Below, piece by piece: positions 33,697-41,059 of a stretch of 64,000 bases of DNA. Made by a program: the position numbers and the translations under genes. Origin of the DNA: Prevotella sp. (GTDB lineage Bacteria > Bacteroidota > Bacteroidia > Bacteroidales > Bacteroidaceae); contig JAGAYI010000009.1 in NCBI GenBank assembly GCA_017940545.1, positions 1 to 64,000 of the forward strand, written 5' to 3'. Under the pieces are notes generated by a model that did no database searches, had not been told where the DNA came from, and saw only the letters and a program-made list of their open reading frames with translations. Numbering within the stretch: the stretch's first letter is position 1; every line of letters begins with the position of its first letter.

Positions 33697-35180
33697 AAAA
33701 GATAGTTTTTTTCCCGCTATATGTCTTTGTCTCTTTGCTTTTCTTCTCTGCCTGCACTACCGAAACAGTCAGTAATGCGAAGCAAGAGGCGATGCGTCCA
33801 CAGATATTTCCCGACTACCTCGGCGTTACCATACCTGTCAACATAGCACCCCTCAACTTTTCTATGGCCGACGAGTCAGTCCTGCGTATTGATGCTGTCA
33901 TTACAGACCGTCACGGTAACAATCTGCATAGTCAAGACGAGGAGTCGGTCGATTTCAATATTGACGACTGGCACGCACTACTCGACCAGAACCGTGGCGA
34001 CTCACTCAGCATTACTGTATCGGCTAAATATGACGACGGCTGGCACACCTACCGTCCTTTCTCCATCTACGTGAGTACGGACAGCATTGACTATGGCATC
34101 TGCTATCGTCTTATTGAGCCCGGTTATGAGGTATGGAGCAAGATGGGTATTTACGAGCGCGACCTCTCCACGTTCGATGAGCGAGCATTGATTGAGAACA
34201 CGCAGTTCGAGGGTTGTGTCAACTGCCATAGCTTCAACCGGGGCAATCCCGCCCAGATGAGCCTGCACATTCGTGGTCCGCATGGTGCCACGCTGCTGCG
34301 GCAGGCCGACGGTACAGTTACCGCCTACAACACCAAGACCCAGCAGACGCTCGGACTGTGTGTCTATCCGTACTGGCATCCCTCTGGCCGTTACATTGCC
34401 TATTCCACCAACACGACGAATCAGACGTTCCACAGTGCCCACAGAAACCGTATTGAGGTGTTCGATGCCGCTTCCGACCTACAGGTCTATGACACCGAAA
34501 AGAATGAACTGCTGCTGTCGCCACTTCTCAAACGGGACTCCGTCTATGAGACCTACCCCGTCTTCTCTTCCGACGGCCGCTCGCTCTATTTCTGTTCGGC
34601 CCGCGCCCTACCCGAGGGCAGTCATGAGCTGGACTCCATCCGTTATAATCTGTGTCGCATTGACTTCGACCCCGCCACGGGTAACTTCGGCAATCGCATA
34701 GACACGATTGTCAATGCCGCAGCCCAGCGAAAGTCAGTTTCCTTCCCCCGGCCGTCGTATGACGGGCATTTCCTCTGCTATACGCTGTCTGATTACGGGC
34801 AGTTCAGCATCTGGCACCATGAGGCCGACCTCTGGCTACTCGACTTGTCAGGTGGTCATATCCCCCGGCTCATGACGGAAGCCAATTCCAGTGACACTGA
34901 ATCATTCCATAACTGGAGTACTAACTCACGCTGGCTGGTGTTCAGCTCCCGCCGTGACGACGGACTCTTTACCCGTCCCTATTTCTGTCATGTCGATGAG
35001 AAGGGTGTCATTACCAAACCCTTTATGTTACCTCAGCGTAACCCACGACAGTTCTACCGGGAACGTTTCCTTTCCTTCAACGTGCCCGATTTCATTATTG
35101 CCCCGACTGGCTTTGACAGTCACCAGGCCAGCCGGGTCATCAATAACGAATATCGTAAAGACTTTGGCGTGCGCCAATAA
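33693..35180 (+). CDS. beta-propeller (PD40/TolB-like) lipoprotein with CxxCH motif (cassette 2)
   Basis: 495-aa paralogue of the 30615-32099 product. The lipoprotein signal ends LLFFSAC. Both copies share the block IFPDY..VT.P.NIAPLNF near residues 35-55, a YRLIEP motif and the heme-attachment site, here CVNCH at residues 175-179. PD40 blades follow (VYPYWHPSGRYIAYSTN, YPVFSSDGRSLYFCSA). Translation is coupled to the membrane-protein gene by an ATGA overlap. It is last in the locus, 7 nt from the convergent argF'. Confidence 0.75.
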   Translation: MKKIVFFPLYVFVSLLFFSACTTETVSNAKQEAMRPQIFPDYLGVTIPVNIAPLNFSMADESVLRIDAVITDRHGNNLHSQDEESVDFNIDDWHALLDQNRGDSLSITVSAKYDDGWHTYRPFSIYVSTDSIDYGICYRLIEPGYEVWSKMGIYERDLSTFDERALIENTQFEGCVNCHSFNRGNPAQMSLHIRGPHGATLLRQADGTVTAYNTKTQQTLGLCVYPYWHPSGRYIAYSTNTTNQTFHSAHRNRIEVFDAASDLQVYDTEKNELLLSPLLKRDSVYETYPVFSSDGRSLYFCSARALPEGSHELDSIRYNLCRIDFDPATGNFGNRIDTIVNAAAQRKSVSFPRPSYDGHFLCYTLSDYGQFSIWHHEADLWLLDLSGGHIPRLMTEANSSDTESFHNWSTNSRWLVFSSRRDDGLFTRPYFCHVDEKGVITKPFMLPQRNPRQFYRERFLSFNVPDFIIAPTGFDSHQASRVINNEYRKDFGVRQ

Positions 35181-35187
35181 GACAGGC

Positions 35188-36162
35188 CTACAGAGCCTCT
35201 AACATCCGCTTAATAACCACCGAACATGAAATTTCGCGGTTAGCAGCTTCAGGAATGACGATGCTGTTGGCAGACTCTATGACATCGTCGGTGACGATAA
35301 GTCCACGGCGCACGGGCAAACAGTGCATGAACTTCGCATCGTTCGTCCACGACATGTGTTCCGTGTCAACCGTCCACGACATGTCCTTGCTGGTAATCTT
35401 GCCATAGTCTGCAAGGTTCGTCACACCAGGGTTCGACCAGTTCTTGGCATAAATGAAGTCGGCACCCTCAAAAGCCTTGCGCTGGTCGTATTCTACGCAG
35501 GCATCACCCACAAACTTCGGGTCGAGCTCGTAACCCTTGGGGTGCGTAACAACAAAATCAACGTCTGCAGCTCGCATCCACTGGGCAAACGAGTTAGGAA
35601 CGGCTTGCGGCAGGGCGCGGCAGTGGGGAGCCCATGTCAGTACCACTTTCGGGCGTTCCACTTTCTTATATTCCTCAATCGTTATCAGGTCGGCAAATGC
35701 CTGCAACGGGTGTACGGTAGCCGTCTCCATGGCAAAGACAGGTTTGCCAGAGTACTTGATGAACTGCTGGAGCACCGTTTCGGCGTAGTCATACTCACGG
35801 TCGGTCAGTCCGGCAAATGAGCGTACGCCAATCATGTCGCAGTAGCAACCCATAACGGGAATAGCCTCCAGGAGGTGCTCAGACTTATCGCCATCCATGA
35901 TGACGCCACGCTCGGTTTCCAGTTTCCATGCCCCGGCATTCACGTCGAGCACAATGACGTTCATGCCCAGGTTCATGGCAGCCTTCTGTGTGGAAAGACG
36001 GGTGCGCAGCGAGTTATTGAAAAAAATCATCATCAGGGTCTTATTCTTGCCCAGATGCTGGTATTTGTAACGGTCTTGCTTAATTTCCATAGCCTCAGCG
36101 AGAGCCATATCTAACGGTCCAATGTCCTCGACATTGATAAATGAAGAAAACTGATTATTCAT
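35188..36162 (-). CDS. argF': N-succinyl/acetylornithine carbamoyltransferase (ArgF')
   Basis: 324-aa transcarbamylase of the Bacteroidota arginine pathway that uses an acylated ornithine. The carbamoyl-phosphate loop NNSLRTRLSTQKAA lies near residues 49-62, the HPLQAFADL motif near 165, and HCLPVRR near 285. In B. fragilis succinylornithine carbamoyltransferase the specificity residue is Pro90 (DGDKPEH); here the aligned residue is Ser94 (DGDKSEH). A frame extends to 36186; ATG 36162 matches homologues better. The -7 box is at 36200-36207. Confidence 0.9.
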   Translation of the reverse strand: MNNQFSSFINVEDIGPLDMALAEAMEIKQDRYKYQHLGKNKTLMMIFFNNSLRTRLSTQKAAMNLGMNVIVLDVNAGAWKLETERGVIMDGDKSEHLLEAIPVMGCYCDMIGVRSFAGLTDREYDYAETVLQQFIKYSGKPVFAMETATVHPLQAFADLITIEEYKKVERPKVVLTWAPHCRALPQAVPNSFAQWMRAADVDFVVTHPKGYELDPKFVGDACVEYDQRKAFEGADFIYAKNWSNPGVTNLADYGKITSKDMSWTVDTEHMSWTNDAKFMHCLPVRRGLIVTDDVIESANSIVIPEAANREISCSVVIKRMLEAL

Positions 36163-36199
36163 ATCTTCTTTATTTTGGTTCAACATTTGTTTAACGCTA

Positions 36200-36207
36200 C
36201 AAAGATA
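36200..36207 (-). promoter_or_regulatory. argF' promoter -7 box
   Basis: TATCTTTG on the minus strand, between the upstream gene's terminator and argF'. Confidence 0.6.
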
Positions 36208-36210
36208 AAT

Positions 36211-36241
36211 AAAAAAAGTGACAGGAGTCCCAACCTGCCAC
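36211..36241 (-). terminator. terminator of the NSS transporter-HhH operon
   Basis: On the minus strand GTGGCAGG pairs with CCTGTCAC around an 8-nt loop and is followed by TTTTTTT, a classic intrinsic terminator. Confidence 0.8.
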
Positions 36242-36276
36242 CTTATTTATAGATAATTATCAAAAAACGTAACGAT

Positions 36277-37167
36277 TCAGAACTCCACGTAGGGTTGCAG
36301 TCGGCTGATGGCAGCGTCAGGGAAGTCACGATGGAGTTTCAAGTCATCAAGACTATTCAGAGGGCCGCGTAGCCGTCGATATTCTATGATGGCCTTTGCT
36401 TGATAAAACGAGATGTACGGATGGCGCTGCAGCTGATTGAGCGTGAGTTTGTTGATGTTTATCTTACGGATGTGCGGCTGCACGACAGTAAAATAAGGTA
36501 TAGCATCTGCCGGGAAGTCCTCTATCTCACGTAACTGTTCGGGGCTGACATAACCACCGAGGCGCTGACCGTAACGTATGATGCGACGGGCAAAGGCCTC
36601 GCCCACCCCAGGCACCTTACGCAGCAATAGGGTGTCGGTGGTGTTAAGGTTCACACTTTGTGGCACCTCCACCTTGACGGGATATTTCAAGGTGTCGCGC
36701 TCGTAGTGCTCAGGTTCGCCAACCAGTATGGCAGCAGGTGTAGTATAGTCAGGCGATATGCGGATGTAAGGTTCCAATTCGCGATACTCACTGACCGTCA
36801 GACCATAAAGACGGGCAAAGTCTTCCTTCTTCCGATAGATGCCTCCACGCGCTCGATACTTATATATATTCCTCACCTGCCAGGGACGCAGACCAAGACG
36901 AAGCAGTTGCGTGGAGTCTGCTGTGTTGGGGTCGAACGGGAAAAGTTCTGCCTTATGCTCCATGGGCTGGGCATAATATCTTGCCGTCCGGCTGTTGCTC
37001 CTCACTTTCTTCCATTCTGTGGTCGAGTCAGCAGCCGCATGGTGCGTGGAACTCTCCATACTTCCATCAGCAAAGAAGACCACCCCCAATGCAACAACCA
37101 TGATGCACAACACAAAGAGGATGGCCCGGCGGTCTGACTTACGTATGAGGAAGAAGTCGCGGAACAT
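36277..37167 (-). CDS. helix-hairpin-helix protein (ComEA-like repeats)
   Basis: 296-aa protein with one N-terminal membrane segment (residues about 14-34) and three HhH-type units: FDPNTADSTQLLRLGL...YRARGG near 78-125, LNTTDTLLLRKVPGVGEAFARRI near 175-200 and ININKLTLNQLQRHPYISFYQAKAII near 235-265. The middle unit has the typical GVGEAFA hairpin. ComEA-type repeats bind DNA, so a DNA-related role outside the membrane is possible, but competence genes are absent. It lies 4 nt after the NSS transporter gene on the same strand. Confidence 0.8.
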   Translation of the reverse strand: MFRDFFLIRKSDRRAILFVLCIMVVALGVVFFADGSMESSTHHAAADSTTEWKKVRSNSRTARYYAQPMEHKAELFPFDPNTADSTQLLRLGLRPWQVRNIYKYRARGGIYRKKEDFARLYGLTVSEYRELEPYIRISPDYTTPAAILVGEPEHYERDTLKYPVKVEVPQSVNLNTTDTLLLRKVPGVGEAFARRIIRYGQRLGGYVSPEQLREIEDFPADAIPYFTVVQPHIRKININKLTLNQLQRHPYISFYQAKAIIEYRRLRGPLNSLDDLKLHRDFPDAAISRLQPYVEF

Positions 37168-37171
37168 TTTT

Positions 37172-38572
37172 TCAGATAATTCCGAACTGGTTGAGGAAAA
37201 TCAGCAAGATGCCTATTGGACAAACGTAACGCACGCTGAACATGTAGAGCGTGAAGATGTGCGAACGCAGGGTGCCGCCATTCGTCAGTTCGTCGTGGAC
37301 AAGTTCTTTCGGAACATACCAGCCAAGGAACAGACAGGTAAGCAGACCACCCATTGGCAGGAATATCTGGCCTGTCAGAAAGTCGAACCAGTCAAACAGG
37401 GAGCGGTCGGCCACGACCAACCACTGGCGGGTACTGCCAAACGAGAGGGCACAGAACACACCAAGGACAGCGCAAAGCGCAGTGACCCATGCAGCTCCCT
37501 TACGTCGGGAGAGATTGAATTCCTCATGGAAAAAGGCGGTACTCACCTCGTGAAGAGACATCAGCGACGTCAAAGCAGCCAACGACAGCAAAGCATAGAA
37601 CAAAATAGCAATGAGCTCGCCTAAGACAGGAGCACCGGCAAAAGCTTGCTGAAACACATTAGGCAGGGTGATAAACACCAGGCCCGGGCCACAATACTGA
37701 CTGGCCAACTGGGGGTCAGACATGAGTTCCGGGGCATTAGGATAAATGGCGAAGAACGCAGGGAATATCATCAAACCGGCCAAGATGGCTATCAGCGTAT
37801 CAATGCTGACAATCTGGACGGCGGACTTCGTCAGGTGGGTGTCGCGTTTGAAGTAGCTGGCGTATGTACACAGGCAGCCCATACCCACGCTGAGCGAATA
37901 GAAGGCCTGCCCCAACGCGCCAAGGAACACCTGACTGTCAACCTTGGTGAAGTCTGGATTGAACAGGAAGCTGATGCCTTTTCCTGCTCCCGGCAGCATA
38001 CAAGAGGACACGGCAATGACCATGAGCAGTATAAACAACAGGGGCATCATGAATTTCGAAGCTTTCTCGATGCCCTTTTCCACGCCACGCGATATGATGA
38101 AGTGACAAACAAGTATAAACAATAACATGCACACGACAGGCTTCCACGGATGGGAGGCAAAGGAGTCAAAGTAGCTCTTGATGTAGTCAGCATCGCCACT
38201 CAGATGGCCTACTACCGACGCATAGATGTACTGAAGGCACCAGCCAGACACCACCACATAGTAGCTGGTAATCAGGAAACCGGTAAAAACGCCGAAATAA
38301 CCTATCAACCGCCAGGGCGAGCCTCCTGCCAGCGAGGCGTAGGCACGGGCGGTATTGGCCTGTGCCCTGCGGCCAATGATGAACTCGTTAAGCATGCAGG
38401 GAATGCCTAACACTATGACACACGCAATATAAATCATGATAAAAGCAGCCCCACCATTCTGACCCGTCATGTAGGGGAAACGCCACACGTTACCCAGCCC
38501 CACGGCACTACCTGCCGTTGCCAGAATGATGCCTATCTTGCTTCCAAAGTTAGCTCTTTCTGTATTCGACAT
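37172..38572 (-). CDS. sodium-dependent transporter, NSS (SNF) family
   Basis: 466-aa inner membrane symporter with about eleven or twelve helices. The N-terminal signature FGSKIGIILATAGSAVGLGNVWRFPYMTGQNGGAAF covers helix 1 and the sodium/substrate site (GSAVGLGNVWRFP). The family carries amino acids such as Trp, Leu or Tyr, but the substrate is not predictable here. A longer frame to 38815 contains the promoter (TACTTTTG, minus strand, 38605-38598) and is rejected. Confidence 0.92.
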   Translation of the reverse strand: MSNTERANFGSKIGIILATAGSAVGLGNVWRFPYMTGQNGGAAFIMIYIACVIVLGIPCMLNEFIIGRRAQANTARAYASLAGGSPWRLIGYFGVFTGFLITSYYVVVSGWCLQYIYASVVGHLSGDADYIKSYFDSFASHPWKPVVCMLLFILVCHFIISRGVEKGIEKASKFMMPLLFILLMVIAVSSCMLPGAGKGISFLFNPDFTKVDSQVFLGALGQAFYSLSVGMGCLCTYASYFKRDTHLTKSAVQIVSIDTLIAILAGLMIFPAFFAIYPNAPELMSDPQLASQYCGPGLVFITLPNVFQQAFAGAPVLGELIAILFYALLSLAALTSLMSLHEVSTAFFHEEFNLSRRKGAAWVTALCAVLGVFCALSFGSTRQWLVVADRSLFDWFDFLTGQIFLPMGGLLTCLFLGWYVPKELVHDELTNGGTLRSHIFTLYMFSVRYVCPIGILLIFLNQFGII

Positions 38573-38597
38573 CTTTACTATCCATATAATTCGTTTG

Positions 38598-38605
38598 CAA
38601 AAGTA
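38598..38605 (-). promoter_or_regulatory. NSS transporter promoter -7 box
   Basis: TACTTTTG on the minus strand, 25 nt upstream of ATG 38572. It is divergent from the VanZ promoter. Confidence 0.6.
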
Positions 38606-38649
38606 CAAAGAAAAATAAAAAAATAAAAGAATATAAGAATAAAAAGCAT

Positions 38650-38657
38650 TACTTTTG
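38650..38657 (+). promoter_or_regulatory. vanZ-like gene promoter -7 box
   Basis: TACTTTTG, 20 nt upstream of ATG 38678. Confidence 0.6.
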
Positions 38658-38677
38658 CATACAAAAAAGAAGAAACA

Positions 38678-39130
38678 ATGAGGAAATACTATCAATTTGT
38701 TAAAAAGTACCCCTTTTCCATAACATGTTTCATACTGATATGGGTCTTGTCGCTGATGCCGTTCTTCCCGGAAACAGGCTTGGAAGACGTAGCATTTATC
38801 GACAAATGGACGCACTTAGTGATGTACGGCGGCACGTGTGGAGTACTGTGGATGGAGTATCTGAGAGCACACACTCGCCCCAAGGAAGGGAAGAAAGGTA
38901 CCGCAAAGACTCCCAGCCCTTGTGCCGGGGGCAGGCTCTTCCTCCTTGCCTGGCTGGCTCCTGTCCTGATGAGCGGCTTGCTGGAGTTGCTACAGGAGTA
39001 TGCCACCACCACGCGCAGCGGAGAATGGATGGACTTTGCCGCCAACTCGCTGGGTGTCAGCCTGGGAGCAGTATTCGGACTCATTGTTATGAGAATCAAA
39101 AGAAAAATAAAACCATTATCCCACTATTAA
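38678..39130 (+). CDS. VanZ-like membrane protein
   Basis: 150-aa protein with about four membrane helices. It has the VanZ-like pattern DKWTHLVMYGGTCGVLW near residue 43 and a later SGLLELLQEYATTTRSGEWMDFAANSLGVSLG segment whose E, R and D/N residues are conserved in the family. VanZ-like proteins are of uncertain function (teicoplanin resistance in the founding case). Single gene with its own promoter, convergent with the CYTH gene. Confidence 0.82.
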   Translation: MRKYYQFVKKYPFSITCFILIWVLSLMPFFPETGLEDVAFIDKWTHLVMYGGTCGVLWMEYLRAHTRPKEGKKGTAKTPSPCAGGRLFLLAWLAPVLMSGLLELLQEYATTTRSGEWMDFAANSLGVSLGAVFGLIVMRIKRKIKPLSHY

Positions 39131-39182
39131 AGTCCATATAAAAATTAGAGACTATCAGTAATGAAAGCCTCTAAGCCCTTTT

Positions 39183-39659
39183 TCATTTCCACAGCTTGTA
39201 AGGATTCACCCGCAGACTACTGTTGTAGTAACGGCGGTCGCCCGTCACTTCCTCTCCGATGAAATCGGGCTTTTCGTAAGTTTCATCGGCCGACTGCAAC
39301 TCTACTTCGGCCATGACGAGCCCCGCGTTGTCACCGTAGAACTCATCGACCTCGAAAGTGTGCGGTCCGCTCTTGACGAGCCAGCGCGTCTTGTCGATGA
39401 TGCCCGGTTCGCAAAGGGCGAACAGGTGCTCTGCCTCGTCAAGGGTGATTTCCTTCTCAAACTCGTAACGGCTCAACCCGCCGTCGAAACTCGGCCCTTT
39501 GATGGTCAGGAATCCGCAGTCGTCGCGGCGACGCACCCTGACAGTACGCCCGCGACCACTACAGATGTAACCTTGCTTGATGCGACTGTGGCTGTAAGCC
39601 TGACGCTTATAGCTGTCGCCGCGAACGAGGAACTTGCGTTCGATTTCCATTCCGCTCAT
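39183..39659 (-). CDS. CYTH domain protein (putative inorganic triphosphatase)
   Basis: 158-aa single-domain protein of the CYTH superfamily. The defining EIERKFLV motif is at the N-terminus, followed by RTVRVRRR, LTIKGP, EFEKEI, KTRW and EVDEF and AEVEL, the charged strands that line the triphosphate tunnel. Bacterial members usually hydrolyse tripolyphosphate. The start could also be ATG 39650. It follows the 46-aa membrane protein gene on the same strand. Confidence 0.9.
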   Translation of the reverse strand: MSGMEIERKFLVRGDSYKRQAYSHSRIKQGYICSGRGRTVRVRRRDDCGFLTIKGPSFDGGLSRYEFEKEITLDEAEHLFALCEPGIIDKTRWLVKSGPHTFEVDEFYGDNAGLVMAEVELQSADETYEKPDFIGEEVTGDRRYYNSSLRVNPYKLWK

Positions 39660-39694
39660 CTTTGTATGGCAGATGATGGGTTACGAAATACGGA

Positions 39695-39835
39695 TTATGC
39701 CGTGGCGACGGCATAGATTACGTAGATGACTCCGAGCAGAATCAATGCTCCGAAAATCCAGTTAATCACCTGTTTACCTTCTTTCTCCTGCTGTGCTTCA
39801 CGGGCTGCACGGCGAGCCTTTCCTTTTTGACTCAT
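39695..39835 (-). CDS. 46-aa single-pass membrane protein
   Basis: Small gene between prfB and the CYTH gene, all on the minus strand. The product starts MSQKGKARRAAREAQQEKEG, a highly basic/charged helix, then a hydrophobic segment (WIFGALILLGVIYVIYAVA) to the end. The positive-inside rule places the N-terminus in the cytoplasm. There is no recognised family. Gaps of 58 nt to prfB and 35 nt to CYTH support operon membership. Confidence 0.7.
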   Translation of the reverse strand: MSQKGKARRAAREAQQEKEGKQVINWIFGALILLGVIYVIYAVATA

Positions 39836-39893
39836 AATTTCTTCTATTTTTATTGGTTTACTATCTCTGTTGATGTATCATCATCATGACCCA

Positions 39894-41015
39894 TTACTCA
39901 TTGTCAACAGTCGGGAACTCCATGAGGTAGGCCTTGATGAAGCCATCCAGCTTACCGTTCATTACGCCATCTACGTCGCTGGTCTGGTAGTTGGTGCGGT
40001 GGTCCTTAACGCGTTTGTCGTCGAAGACGTACGAGCGTATCTGGCTGCCCCACTCTATCTTCTTCTTGCCGGCCTCAATCTTGGCTTGTGCCTCCAATCG
40101 TTTCTTCATGGCACGGTCGTAGAGTTGCGACTTCAACAGCTTCAGGGCGCGTTCCTTGTTTTTTGGTTGGTCGCGCGTCTCAGTATTCTCAATGAGTATT
40201 TCCTCTTCTTCGCTGGTGTCGGGGTCGGTGTACCAATAGCGCAGTCGCACGCCCGACTCCACCTTGTTGACGTTCTGGCCGCCGGCACCGCTGCTGCGGA
40301 ACGTGTCCCACGAGAGTTTGGCAGGGTCAACAAAAACCTCGATGGTGTCATCGACCAACGGCGTAACGAACACAGAGGCGAACGACGTCATGCGCTTGCC
40401 CTGGGCATTATAGGGCGACACGCGCACCAGGCGGTGCACCCCGTTCTCGCTCTTCAGGTAACCGTAGGCATATTCACCACCCTCTATAGTCATGGTGACG
40501 CTCTTGATGCCAGCCTCGTCGCCGTCCTGCAGGTCGTTAATGGTCACCTTGTAGCCGTGGGCCTCGCACCACCGCTGATACATGCGCATGAGCATCTGGG
40601 CCCAGTCCTGTGCCTCAGTACCTCCGGCACCGCTGTTTATTTTCAGCACGGCGTCCATGGGGTCTTCCTTCTGGCGCAGCATGTTCATCAGCTCTAAGGC
40701 CTCGATGGCTTCGATGGCTTTCTGGTAGTCGGCATCCACTTCCTCTTCGGTTACCATCTCGTCCTTGAAGAAGTCGAAGGCCAGCTGCAGCTCGTCGGCC
40801 AGCGTGCGTACCTGTTTATAACCGTCAAGCCAACGTTTGATGCCCTTCACCTTCTTCATCTGTTCTTCTGCCCGTTTCGGGTCTTCCCAGAAGTCAGGAG
40901 CTTGTGTGCGCAAGTCTTCTTCCTCCCACTCCACCTGTTTCTCGTCAATCTTCAGGTAGTGGCGTAATTTATCGGCTCTGTCGAGCACGTCCTTCAGTTG
41001 CTCTTGTGTAATCAT
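39894..41015 (-). CDS. prfB: peptide chain release factor 2
   Basis: 373-aa class I release factor that terminates at UGA and UAA. The catalytic GGQ loop (SGAGGQNVNKVESGVRLR) is intact. The codon-recognition tripeptide, SPF in E. coli RF2, reads SPY here (VRVSPYNAQGKRMTSF). The programmed frameshift that controls most prfB genes is missing: the early region LRHYLKIDEK is read in one frame with no in-frame TGA. It is followed by the 46-aa protein and CYTH genes. Confidence 0.95.
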   Translation of the reverse strand: MITQEQLKDVLDRADKLRHYLKIDEKQVEWEEEDLRTQAPDFWEDPKRAEEQMKKVKGIKRWLDGYKQVRTLADELQLAFDFFKDEMVTEEEVDADYQKAIEAIEALELMNMLRQKEDPMDAVLKINSGAGGTEAQDWAQMLMRMYQRWCEAHGYKVTINDLQDGDEAGIKSVTMTIEGGEYAYGYLKSENGVHRLVRVSPYNAQGKRMTSFASVFVTPLVDDTIEVFVDPAKLSWDTFRSSGAGGQNVNKVESGVRLRYWYTDPDTSEEEEILIENTETRDQPKNKERALKLLKSQLYDRAMKKRLEAQAKIEAGKKKIEWGSQIRSYVFDDKRVKDHRTNYQTSDVDGVMNGKLDGFIKAYLMEFPTVDNE

Positions 41016-41059
41016 TCGTTTATTTCAATTGGTAATGAGTTACCACTCATTTTAGAAAG

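Noticed and set aside
38573-38815. N-terminal extension of the NSS transporter
   Set aside because: It contains the promoter box and runs past the divergent VanZ start; the canonical N-terminus begins at 38572.
40880-40960. Programmed frameshift in prfB
   Set aside because: The region is continuous in one frame; no in-frame TGA with the slippery CTT precedes it.
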